Under the pieces are notes generated by a model. The model worked only from the letters and a program-made list of their open reading frames with translations, was not told the origin of the DNA and did no database searches. From the NCBI GenBank assembly GCA_013399695.1, contig VXAU01003998.1, positions 922,770 to 986,769 on the forward strand: a DNA stretch of 64,000 nt. The letters are read 5' to 3'. Below are positions 12,201-21,642 of this stretch, one piece after another (within the stretch, counting starts at the first letter, position 1; each line of letters begins with the position of its first letter). Source of the stretch: Formicarius rufipectus. Taxonomy: Eukaryota; Chordata; Aves; Passeriformes; Formicariidae. A program made the position numbers and the translations under genes.

Positions 12201-15200
12201 CTTAAAGGAAATATAATACAGTGGGGAAATTGTGGCTCAATCAAAGACTCTGACATACAAATTTAAAATTCCAACTGTACTGATACACTAAATTAACACA
12301 CAACAACTCTTTCAATTTTTCACATAGATAAAGCTTTTCAAACTCAAGTTACCACAAGTCCAGATGGATTCTTGCTCTTCACCTTAACTACTTCTCAATC
12401 TCCAACAGTAAATACCAGTGAGCCTGATTAACATTTAACTCTTTAGGAAAGCTATCAAACATCCCTAGACTTTTCTTAGCTTTCCCTTAGCCTCAGTTAT
12501 GTACACAGATATGTAGCCATATTCACAAGAGCTTTGAATAAGGTGACAAATCTCCAAGACTCAATGAAAGTCTACTTAAGGAAATATTTTGGACTTTTAC
12601 CTTTTTTCCTTTTTTCTTCTTCTTGCCTTCTGAGAAATGCTTGCACTGCTGCAGACTCTACACCCTTGACTTTTGGAACCTTTTTGGGAGGACCAACAGC
12701 CAAACTATATCTTTTCTGCAAAGAAAAAAGAAATATACAAGAAGAGTTAAGAACTGTAAAAATCAGTTTTTAAAACTGAGGAGTTGGAGAACAGTCATGT
12801 ATTTGACTTTAAGCATAGAGATGGTCCAGAATATTCACACAATCAATTCCCACTGAGGCTGAGAGCTGTTGGATACACTTGATCCTAGATGTACTTTGTT
12901 CAGGCCATTCCATATTACCATAAACATTGCATGGATAATTCAATTAGACACAAGCCATTAGCAAGTCTGAGACTACAGCTGGATTCAGCCCCACCTAGGC
13001 TCCAAAGGGAGTTTAAAAAGCAATTGAATCCACTCTGAACTTTGTGACTCAGCAGGAGGCTGCTCCTTACTCTCTGCATCACCAGTCTCTGAGAATCATT
13101 CTAGCTCAATTTGAACTCAATTTCTCTTTTTAGGTTTCTTCCATTGAGTAATCAGTAAGATGAACCTTGCACAAAAATTATTGAACCTTGTCAACTCACT
13201 GTTAAATACCACTGAACTTACCGAACTATTATTTTATCTCAATAAAATACACTGCTGCCTGTTTTTTGAGCAAGGTACTTTCCATCATCTGCAACAAGAG
13301 TTCACTCAGCTTTTGGAAGGAATGAATAGGAAACCACAAAACAGGTAGGGAAACAAATGAGTGAAATGCACTAGACTAATTAGCAATGCAGTGGCTGAAT
13401 TAGTAATAGAATAAAAGTACTTTGGTTCAGTCTTAGTCTTTGCTCAAGCAGGAACCAAAAACAAACAATAGCTCAAGCTGCCAGAGTCAGTTCAGTTTCA
13501 GACCACAGGTTTACAGCTCCATTTTCAGCTTGCTTGTGGATACTCTTTTCAGTTTTAGGTTATTCAATTCAGCAAAAATAAATAATTGACTTAAAAAAAT
13601 AAATTATTCCAAAAGTAAGTTGGAACGGCCTTCACCAGAGGGTTGATGTAAAACCAGCAATACTGATTGAAGTGCCTGCTGACAGTGATCTTAAAACACA
13701 GGACTGCTGTACATGAAGGAGTGAGTGACTCACACTCCAGGTGACCTGAATCAGTGCAGGCCTGCACTCTACTTATCCCCCAGGATCAGTGTGTGACCTC
13801 AGCACTAATTGTGTCAGAACACACAGCCCCACCTGGCACCTGGTAATTACAGCACTTGGATGTGGTATAATTTGCCTGGTGAAGAGAAGGCTCCAGGGAG
13901 ATCCCACTGCAGACTTTCAGTACTGAAAGGGGGCATATAAGAAAGATGGGGACACGTTTTTTTTAGCAGAACCAGTAGCAGTAGGGCAGGGGGTAGTGGC
14001 TTAAAACTAAGAGAGGGTAGATTCAAACTAGATATAAGAAATTGTTTATAATGAGATAGGTGAAACACTGGCCCAGGTTGTCCACAAAGGCTGCAAATGT
14101 CCATCCCTGGAAACATTTGAGGTCAGGTTGGACAGAGCTCTGAGCAACATGAACTATTTAAAGATGCCCCTGCTCATTGCAGGATTATTGGACTACATTA
14201 CCTTTATTGGATCCTATTCTACGAATTTTTTATCTCATTACATTTTGAAGAGAAGCAGCGTGTTTTCATACAATATTCTTTTCCTTGGCAGAGGAAGTGA
14301 GTAATTGTGCCATTTATTTCCAAGCACATGCTACAAAAGCTCTACTGGCTACAGTGCTGGCCACTGACACCATGGACAAGATTTGCACAGTTTGCCATGC
14401 CTAGATGTCTTTCCAGTGCTGTTCAGCTTGGGATTTCACCAAATTGAACAGATGTGAAGTTAACTATGATACCCCCATTTTTGCTTCTCCTGTTATATCC
14501 AATAAACTTTATTTTAAACATTGGGTTGAGACCAAGTGCCTTTCTTACTGGATCTATTGTAACAAGCACTTGCAGTAATGTGCTGCACCTGTTCAGACAC
14601 TGCCATTCACAAATGTACTAGACTGTGCTTAAAACGGAAAACCAGACTTTTTTAGCTTCTACAGAAGAAAAACCAAAACAATAAGACACAGTTGCAAAGA
14701 TAAAGATAATAGAAGCCCATTAAATCCAGAAGCAGATGAAAGGCAGAATGCATTTAGGAACAAAACCTGAGGTTTAGGAGGGGTTTTTTATCTTTGTAAG
14801 ACAGTAAATTAAAATCTAAACCAAGATCTCCCACATGAGACATCACAATCCGCACCACATGAAAGGGCTGTGAAATTAACAGTCCCAAATAAATACAGCA
14901 TCACTAAAGAGCCACACAAGTCAGAATTTCCATATATTTATGGACACAATGTTCCTATCCTCACATAAGCCTTACAAAACTTAACTAAAATGGTTAAAGT
15001 ATCTGGTAAAGAAATGTGCAACCAAATCTTTGAGAAGCAATAGTCAGGCAAGCTAGTGGCATATATAAATTTCCCTATAAATTTCAGTATCACCCAACTG
15101 AAGCCTTCATTCCAATTTCTGATTAATTGATCAGCAGTACATTAATAGATTCTTGGATTACTTTAATTACGAGCATGCAGTTCATACATTATCTTGAATA

Positions 15201-18200
15201 CACATGCACTAAGAAGCAAGATTCAGAGGCTCACTTAAACTACAGCCAAAACTCGCTCCAAGAAGGACAGCAATACCAGCTACTGTAGCCTTGAGCAATT
15301 TCTGAAATGACTAGAACAGAACTATAATGATGCACCAGCCACATGCATTGCAGTAGAAAACCCCACCATGTTGCCTTGTCATGCTGGAAACCTACTACAG
15401 TCAAGCTCATTTGCCAAGCTTCACCTCTGTGCAAGGAAGTTTGCCACAATCTGAGAACTGATTTTGTTGTTCACACCAAAAGCATTCTAAGATCTGACTG
15501 TTCAGGAAACTTGAACTGTGATGCAGTATTGCCTCTAAGTTTTAGCTCAGATGTGGCCCGTGACTCAGTGCCCCACATTAATCTGGTTTACTCCATCTGA
15601 ATCGGAAGAGAGAAAGAAACCCATGCTTTATTAGTCAAAATCCTTCCAGAAAAAGGTTGAAGCATATTACAACCTTAGAATCGATTTGTGGTACCTGGTA
15701 GTGTACACTCACCTTAGTATAATGATGCCTATGTAAATTACCTTATGAAGTCAAAGGTTGTGCTTTGTCATTGGTAACCTAAATTGGTAAAGCTTGGTTT
15801 AATTACTCAATTTCTACAGTTTTTAAAAACTATGAATTTCCAAAACTGAGGACACAGTTGGACATACATCTTAAGGGTCTCTTCCAACCTAAATAATTCT
15901 GTGATTCTGATAGTTTTATGCCTAAGGAGCACCTTTGAAAACTGCTAAACAGCAGGGACAAATGTAGATTTATCTATTCTGTTAGGAAACCTTATAAAGA
16001 ATTAAAGTGATGGGGAAGCAGTTTTTAGGCTTTGTTTTGCTGTACTATGACCAACAGTCCTGTCCAGGAGCAGGTTTGTAAAGCAGCTTGACAGACAAGC
16101 TGTTTTCTGACTGACACTAATACACCATGCAAAATTCAAATTTAAGTCTTCCTATCAGAAGCATTTATTGATACCAACTAACAACCGACAAGGCAGCTAA
16201 ACAATAAATGAATACGCATTTTCTGTACAGTAAATCACTATTGTTGATACAAGCTTTGTTCACCTTCATTTAGAAATAAAATAACCTGCTTAAGTACTCT
16301 TTTTAAAAGCACTGAACCATGCACATGTTCTACAAACACTGATAAAATATTTTAAATACAGTGAAAATTAACATGCATCAGATTCCAAATAAACCAGACA
16401 GAATAAGCCAGTGTATGTCACTATTACCCAAGAGGCAGTTGCACTATTCTGGCTTTTTATAACTATTGCTAAGTTGGTCAAATCAAGAGAGTAATAGAAA
16501 TGTTTAGCCTCTAGATGAGAGCAGGTCAAGCTGTTCCCTGAACACTGCACTGTTCGAGTTGTACCCATGGACTATTTGCTCTGAAGTCACTGACTTCCTT
16601 CAATACATGGCACATGATCCTCATGTAGTTGCAGCTACTTCTATGGCAGCATGTAAGTGCCAAATCTTGGACTGAAAAACAGAATTTATGAAATAAACTC
16701 AGTGATATCCAAATGAAGCCACAAGAGGCCCAGATCCAATACCAACCCCAGACAGAAGTAACAGTGGCAGCATTGCCTTTAACAACAATCAACATTTACA
16801 CAGGTAGCAAGATACAAGTGATCAATTCTGCCAAACCTGGTTCTCAAGTAGAGCACCTGTGCAGCGTATAGTTATTGCTATGGGCTTGCACACACTATGG
16901 CAAGGCAATTCCACTTGTGCTATCCCGTACAGGCAACTTGCACAGACTGGGGATTTTTCTGTTTGCTTTCTTTTCACTAGCAAGTTGTGACCCCTGTGTG
17001 ATGTTAGAACATTTTTCTCTTCCTCACCATTCACCAAGACACGCAGCCTTCTCCAGTGGGAAGTCCCATTTTCCCCCTACATATTCTTCAGAGCATAACT
17101 TCCTAGTAACATCAGCAATGGCTCATTGACCATATACATCCCTGTTTGTGTCACTCCTGTCACAATGCTCTAATATCAGTTCCTCAAAAAGCACCTTTCC
17201 AAATGGTAAGTGGCCATTTGCATTAAGTGCTCAGGGCCCTGCTATCATCCATGGACTGGTACTTCCAAGGTTTCTGCTGCAGCCTCAGCACTGGGATCCC
17301 AGCAGCTCACTCTGCACTTAAGACTGCCTTAGAACGTGTGCACACAATGATTTCTCAACCACTGCTTTCAATATCTAGTAAAGACAAAGTAAATGGTAGA
17401 TAAGAAGCATGTTTAAATTTGTTCTCCTTCAGGTTCTAACAACCCCTACCAAGAGAAAGTTGAAATACTCTTATCAGTAAAACCTATCAGCTCACACTGT
17501 TCTTCTCTCCCAAACCAAATTTAACAGGGTCATACATTTTATTCCTAAAAAAACAAAAATAATTTTGGATTCTGCAACTGCTGCCACAACACCCCAGCTG
17601 AACCCTTAGCTAGAGAAAAAGGCAAAAGTTTATTCTATTAAAACTTAATTCACACAGAAAAAAAATGAAACATATTTTACACTTTCTGTAGTGGTATTTT
17701 GGTCCCCACTTTCATCTGCTTTTGTAAAAAAATAGAGACCAGGAATAGGAAAACCCCAAAGTTTTATACATACTATTTGCAAACATTTAAATCGCGACAG
17801 TCTAAAACTGTAACATTAGGTGGTCAGTCAAGTTGAGATTAAAAGCCCTTCTCACTCTTGCCAACATCTCACACTGCTATCTTGCAGTTCTCATGGAAGA
17901 TGATAAACCCCAAAGCATTTTAGGACCTGTTTGGAGGCAAGTTTTAGGCATATAATAAATGCACACACTAATCAAAAGGAGTCCAATCCATCCATACTAC
18001 ACAGCCACTCCCCATTATTTCTCTTGCTGGACTTTTCTTGCCTGTGGGCAAGTGTTCGATAGTTTGTAGATTAGAATTTGATGAGCAGGCTCTCTAGCCC
18101 AATGTCTTCTGAACAAGCTGGAATTCTGCTAATGTTTCACATCACAAAAACTTAATTTCTCATAGGTACCTGTGTCTGCCAGCCTCACTGGGGGTTGTTT

Positions 18201-20950
18201 GGTAGCACTAGGTATCAATTTGACTCAAAGTAAGACCTCAGCAAGTGCTGACGTGGATGACAAGCTGTTTCAGTTTTGGGTCACCACTTTGAGGTTAAAT
18301 GATATTCTGTACCAGGTTTTTGTAGTTTCTGTACAGCAAAGATTTGTCCTCAGTTAAATGGAATTAGGAGCAATTTGAGGTAATTCCTAATAAATTATTA
18401 ATGAAAATAAGCACAGTGTGAAATAAAAGGTTCACACTGTACTCAGGCCTCCTCCTCTCCCCCAGTCTCCAATAAAATTTCATACTTTAAATAATACCTA
18501 TGGCAAAAATATCTGAAAGTGCCTCACCATATCCCTAACATCATATAAAACTCATGGCATAACAGTATACCAGTTTCACCAAAAAGAGTGATTCAAAGTA
18601 TTTAAACCTTACTAAAAATCAGCATTAAATCTCCTGTTATTGTGCCTAGTCAAAGCAAGATCACATTTAAAATCTAATGAACTGCTAACATGAACATATG
18701 TAACAAGATACACACAACAGTAAAGCCCCTATGGCATATCAGATGATAAAAACTGGGACTCTACTCAGCAACTGCTATGAAGATTATTAGCAACACATCA
18801 TTAATAGCTTAGACACTACTTCATATATGTACTGTTTTATTTAGAAACAAAACCTGATGCAACTAATAGGGCACTAAAACGCTGATTTCAGCAATGTTCC
18901 TTTTGAATCTGGATTTCCATAGGGAGATGAACAAGCAGATTTGTTTTTTACAGGGACATGATGTAATATCTGCTTTATCCGGGTCCCCCTTTTACAATAC
19001 AAGGCCATATTATTTCTTAGAGCTTTTATAGTTTCCACTTTGAAATATATATTACTTGTATAGTGTATATACATATACACTTTGAACATACATTACTTGT
19101 GCATGTCACTTTTTCATTACACTGGACATGGACTACTTAATTTAGTGCAGTGTAAAGTTTATTTTCAACTTTTCAGAGGCAAATTCAGGGGATATGCTCA
19201 TTAATGCAGGCACTATCATTTCTGGTAACTTTACATACCAGTAAATTTCATAATTAGTCTACATGGTGTTCTTAATAAAAAGATTTTAAGTTAATTACAT
19301 TCTTCTTATACAAACAAATTTAATGCACTAGCTTTAATGTACTGAGTTACTTGGATGTCCAAGGATCATAAAAGCTCCATGGACTCTCAAAGCCAAGCAG
19401 CTGCAGATAACCTCAAGCAGTGCCAAATGCAGCTCTGCTTTTCCTCACAGGTTAGGACCAACTAAATAAAACTGCTTCAGCTACGGGTTCAACTACAGTC
19501 TCACTCCATGAGTTAATGAGGCATTAGCAAATCCTAATGCCGCCTTTTCTAAAAGGAGTAACTAACCCCTCATCCACTGCACAAGTAGGACTGTGTCCCT
19601 CCACCATCATATCCACAATGGTTAACATGGCAGATATAACCTGTGATGATGAATTGATAAAATAAGTATTGCGAAAAAAAAAGTAGGGGCACAGTACATT
19701 AAAGCTACACGAGAAAACCAAGAACACAACACGAAGCTTTAAATATCTAACACAAGAAATACAATAATCCACTGACAATTTAGTGAAGCAGTTTAATAAA
19801 ACAGGCATCGTAGAGTACTTCTATATTTGATATTTTAATATTTATGTTACAAACCAGGTGCCTAAGTAGTCAGAGACAAATTAATTGTGCCTAAATGTAA
19901 AAAAGTATATTCAATAAGTTTTTTAAAGCATGATGCAATCAGATTAGCTATACATATCTACCATATGGCTACCTATTATCAACTAGTCACAATAATAGCA
20001 AGCGTTACCGAAGTTTTACTAGTGATACTGAGATACTCTCAATTCAACAGTGTCTCCCTTTTAGTGGTGTCAGAATTAATGAGTATTTTTTCTGATTTTC
20101 CCCACTGTTTTTGCTGAAACCGACTACCCCTCTCATTTACACTGGTTTAAGTGAGCTAATCATAGAAACACAGAACCCTGGCATTCTGCGTAAGAGCAAA
20201 CAGAAGAATGTTTCCCAAGCTGGTGGCTACCAAAGAGAAAATATTTTTTATCCAAATAAGCACGCATGACTTATAATTTGGGTCCTGCCAGCGGAATGAA
20301 ACCCAGGATATTAATACATGAAAAGGCCCTTCCTACTGCCGGACTTCATCCAGCCAAGTAAGTGGGTTATTTCATACTGAACCCACCCATCACCGATAGC
20401 CTGAACTACAACACAAACTGCTGGAAGTACAGACCGCAGAATAACATCAGCAGCACAGCAAAAGCCTCCCGCAAATCACCCCACACCGCTGCCACAGGTT
20501 ATTCCCTCGCCGTGGGCACCAAGACACGACACGGCGCAGCACATTCACCCGAAACTCGCCCCTTCGCCTCCCACCCGCACTTGAGACGTGGCAGAACTCT
20601 GTTTTCAGAGCAAACAAAAGGACTTCTCCGACTTTCCGCCGGAGGCCGGCCCGGCGCAGCGCCCTGAGGGTCCCGCACGCCCGGGACCGACCAGGGGGGC
20701 GGCCCTGCCGACGGAAGGGACCCCCCTTCCCGCACACAGGCGCTGCTCCGGCCCCACAGAGGCCCCAGGCCGGCCAGGAGAAAGGGCCGGGCCGATGCGG
20801 GGGCGGGCAGGGTACCCCGCTCCCCGCCGGGCCAAGCCGGGCTGTGCCGTGCGGGGGTCGCCCCCGGCCCCGCGCTGTCCCCGAGCTCACCGGCACCGCG
20901 TTCAGCCCCTGCTGCTCCGAGGCCATCACGAGAATGTTGTGGAAATCCAT
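6125..20950 (-). CDS. SPTY2D1: SPT2 chromatin protein (histone H3-H4 chaperone), six coding exons
   Basis: Joined exons 20950-20891, 12715-12601, 11196-9601, 8344-8191, 7552-7475 and 6221-6125 give 2100 nt, that is 699 codons plus TAA, close to the 685 residues of human SPTY2D1. All five introns are GT-AG and the frame is kept throughout. SPT2 is a nuclear and nucleolar histone H3-H4 chaperone that binds DNA and supports chromatin reassembly and rDNA transcription. Visible parts are: the conserved N-terminus MDFxxIL (1-20), KRYSLAVGPPKK (21-32), a basic/acidic coiled stretch with RRIELKHD (about 60-85), a low-complexity middle with a GPGRPGSS repeat array (382-547), the conserved IKPKCTVVSETISSKN-like block written here as VKPKCTVVSETISSKN, an acidic DDDDDEYDSEMDDFIEDEGE run, and the C-terminal histone-binding helices with YALRYMESSW. 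Met654 aligns with human Met641, a histone-contacting residue. Start choice: GGCCATGG context and match to the human N-terminus. Confidence 0.97.
7475..7552 (-). CDS. SPTY2D1: SPTY2D1 coding exon 5 (histone-binding helix)
   Basis: The acceptor ATTTCCAG precedes GTACAAAGATG, and the donor is GCTAGGAG|GTATGC. The 78 nt encode YKDESDYALRYMESSW then REQQKEEAR, the helix that contacts H3-H4 in the human structure. Met654 in this exon is the counterpart of human Met641. Confidence 0.96.
8191..8344 (-). CDS. SPTY2D1: SPTY2D1 coding exon 4 (acid stretch and start of SPT2 domain)
   Basis: The acceptor ATTTAG precedes GTCTTGG, and the donor is CGGAAAAG|GTAAGA. The 154 nt encode five consecutive aspartates followed by EYDSEMDDFIEDEGEPQEEISKH and then IREIFGYDRK, which is the start of the histone-binding domain. 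The Asp run is encoded by GAT repeats, seen as catcatcatcat on the plus strand. Confidence 0.96.
9115..9571 (+). mobile_element. Solo LTR fragment of an avian endogenous retrovirus
   Basis: The sequence runs from ttttggctaggatagag through tctcatgctctgccagtgag, cacaagaagctgggaggg, gtgcatcacttgt and attaaactgttctta to gctaaaccacaaca. I recognise this as an LTR family frequent in songbird genomes, read here in its transcribed orientation. The middle segment that normally carries the TATA box is missing, so it is an internally deleted copy. It sits in SPTY2D1 intron 3, antisense to the gene. No clear target-site duplication was seen. The family name is not assigned. Confidence 0.75.
9601..11196 (-). 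CDS. SPTY2D1: SPTY2D1 large central coding exon 3 (residues 59-591)
   Basis: This 1596-nt exon starts after a CTTCCAG acceptor with CA-CTG-GAG and ends CCACAAG before the donor GTACAG at 9600. It encodes the coiled lysine/arginine-rich region, an acidic Glu-rich patch, conserved AELLRLAEKKQYEPVEI and TAEELREREYL blocks, a long Ser/Lys-rich disordered region, and the 15-unit GPGRPGSS array. It closes with conserved PKCTVVSETISSKN and NGQMNGM. Size and order match the single large exon of the mammalian gene. Confidence 0.97.
9731..10228 (-). repeat. SPTY2D1: Coding minisatellite: 15 tandem 33-bp units (GPGRPGSSxxx)
   Basis: The 498 nt equal 15 units of 11 codons plus one extra codon (one unit has 12). 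The consensus is GPGRPGSSxxx, with variants GAGRLEGGSSV, GLKRPGSSLGT and GAKRPGSSLGT. Towards the C-terminal end the units alternate (GSSLG type then GIS/SSS type), suggesting a 66-bp higher-order repeat. The array stays exactly in frame. The human protein has degenerate GPGRPxSS motifs in the same place, so the motif is old and the regular array probably reflects later homogenisation or expansion. Confidence 0.9.
12601..12715 (-). CDS. SPTY2D1: SPTY2D1 coding exon 2 (residues 21-59)
   Basis: The acceptor TTCTTTGCAG precedes AAAAGATATAGT (KRYS), and the exon ends GGAAAAAAG before the donor GTAAAA. The 115 nt leave one base to complete an alanine codon with exon 3. The product KRYSLAVGPPKK...SAAVQAFLRR is nearly identical to human and starts the basic N-terminal module. 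It is too short for simple ORF calling and was found by splice joining. Confidence 0.95.
13866..14226 (+). mobile_element. CR1 LINE 3' fragment
   Basis: The hallmark CR1 tail order is present: gaagagaaggctccagggag, a degraded middle, ggtgaaacactggcccaggttgtccacaaaggctg, catccctggaaacatttgaggtcaggttgga, and gagctctgagcaacatgaac. It ends in a diverged ggactacattacctttattgg...ttctacga. It lies in SPTY2D1 intron 1, antisense to the gene, and is old and 5'-truncated. Confidence 0.85.
15848..15908 (+). mobile_element. Short CR1 LINE 3' end
   Basis: The stretch cttaagggtctcttccaacctaa followed by ttctgtgattctga is the terminal part of a CR1 element. Only about 60 bp remain. It lies in SPTY2D1 intron 1. 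Confidence 0.6.
19036..19102. repeat. Imperfect 25-bp direct repeat around a 20-bp palindrome
   Basis: cactttgaaatatatattac(ttgt) and cactttgaacatacattac(ttgt) flank agtgtatatacatatacact (19062-19081), which has 9-bp perfect arms. It sits in SPTY2D1 intron 1 in AT-rich DNA. Confidence 0.6.
20891..20950 (-). CDS. SPTY2D1: SPTY2D1 coding exon 1 (residues 1-20)
   Basis: This 60-nt exon begins with ATG in a strong GGCCATGG context and ends ...GCGGTGCCG, followed by the donor GTGAGC at 20890. It has phase 0, and the peptide ends ...GLNAVP, matching human ...GVNNVP. It lies in the CpG island. The frame stays open into the intron for another 147 codons, so retention of intron 1 would make a different protein. 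I treat that as a read-through artefact. Confidence 0.95.
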
Positions 20951-21034
20951 GGCCGGGCCGAGAAAATAATGCGGGCTGCCGCGGCAGCCGCCCTGCCCGC
21001 AGCGCTCCGCGCCCCCCGCCCGCCCGGCCCCGCT

Positions 21035-21100
21035 CGCTTCCGCCCGACGCGGCCCTACCCTTTATATAAGCTCGCCTGGCGCCGGCGTCACTTCCCCTGT
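21035..21100 (-). promoter_or_regulatory. SPTY2D1: SPTY2D1 core promoter: TATA box and ETS/CRE-like composite
   Basis: On the minus strand CTTATATAAAG (21061-21070) lies about 115 bp upstream of the start codon, which predicts a 5' UTR of roughly 80-90 nt. About 15-25 bp further upstream is GGAAGTGACG (21086-21095), an ETS site fused to a CRE half-site, a common composite in housekeeping promoters. The surrounding DNA is a CpG island. The transcription start is inferred from TATA spacing, not seen. Confidence 0.7.
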
Positions 21101-21335
21101 GGCACCGCCCGGCTACGGGAAAGGGGCTGGGAAAGGGGGGGAGGCAGGGAAGGGACGAAGGCAGGGGAAGCACGGCGGTCGTCCGGGAGAAGGAGATGCC
21201 GCACGGAAGCCCCCGGGGTAGCGGGGCCCGGGGAGGCGGTGGGGAGGCCTTATGAGACCCCTGGGGCCGCCCCCGCCCGGCCCGGCCCCCCGCGCTCAGG
21301 TGCGGCTGATGTCCCGGGCCGTGCCGGCCCACACC

Positions 21336-21353
21336 NNNNNNNNNNNNNNNNNN
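21336..21353. other. Assembly gap (18 N)
   Basis: Eighteen Ns separate the SPTY2D1 CpG island from a CR1 copy. The true length is unknown and GC-rich promoter sequence may be missing. Confidence 1.
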
Positions 21354-21355
21354 GA

Positions 21356-21642
21356 GAGAGGCTGTTCGCGAGGGCAGGTCGTGACGGGACGACAGGGAAT
21401 GGCTCCAGACTGAAAGAGAGCAGGTTTAGGTTATTAGGGAGAGATTCTTTGCTGTGAGGGTGGTCAGGCGCTGGAACAGGTTGTCTAGAGAAGTAGGGGA
21501 TGCCCCATCCCTGGAGCTGTCCAAGACCGGGTTGGATGGGGTTCTGAGCAACCTGGTGTAGCGAAAGGTGTCCCTGCCCATGGCAGGGGGTTAGAACTAG
21601 ATGATCTTTAAGGTCCCCTCCAGCCCCAACCATTCTATGATT
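21356..21642 (+). mobile_element. CR1 LINE 3' end next to assembly gap
   Basis: A well preserved CR1 tail starts two bases after the gap: gaggctgttcgcgagggcag, aatggctccagactgaaaga, ttctttgctgtgagggtggt, ggcgctggaacaggttgt, ggttggatggggttctgagc, gtgtccctgcccatggcagg, then gatctttaaggtcccctcc and cattctatgatt. The low divergence suggests a younger copy than the other CR1 pieces in the window. The 5' part may continue into the gap. Confidence 0.92.

Larger units (their letters stand above)
20490..21335. promoter_or_regulatory. CpG island over SPTY2D1 exon 1 and promoter
   Basis: Dense CG dinucleotides and high GC begin abruptly near 20.49 kb and run to the 18-N gap at 21336, where the island is cut off. 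It covers exon 1, the predicted 5' UTR and the TATA box. Long overlapping open frames on both strands here are a product of GC-rich sequence lacking stop codons. Confidence 0.85.

Noticed and set aside
20155..20195. aatcatagaaacacagaacc as a minus-strand CR1 end
   Set aside because: Only about 20 bp resemble the CR1 terminus and nothing upstream supports it.
20499..21332. 277-codon minus-strand and 289-codon plus-strand open frames in the SPTY2D1 CpG island
   Set aside because: They overlap each other, the promoter and exon 1 in other frames; the plus frame even runs through the N gap. Composition explains them.
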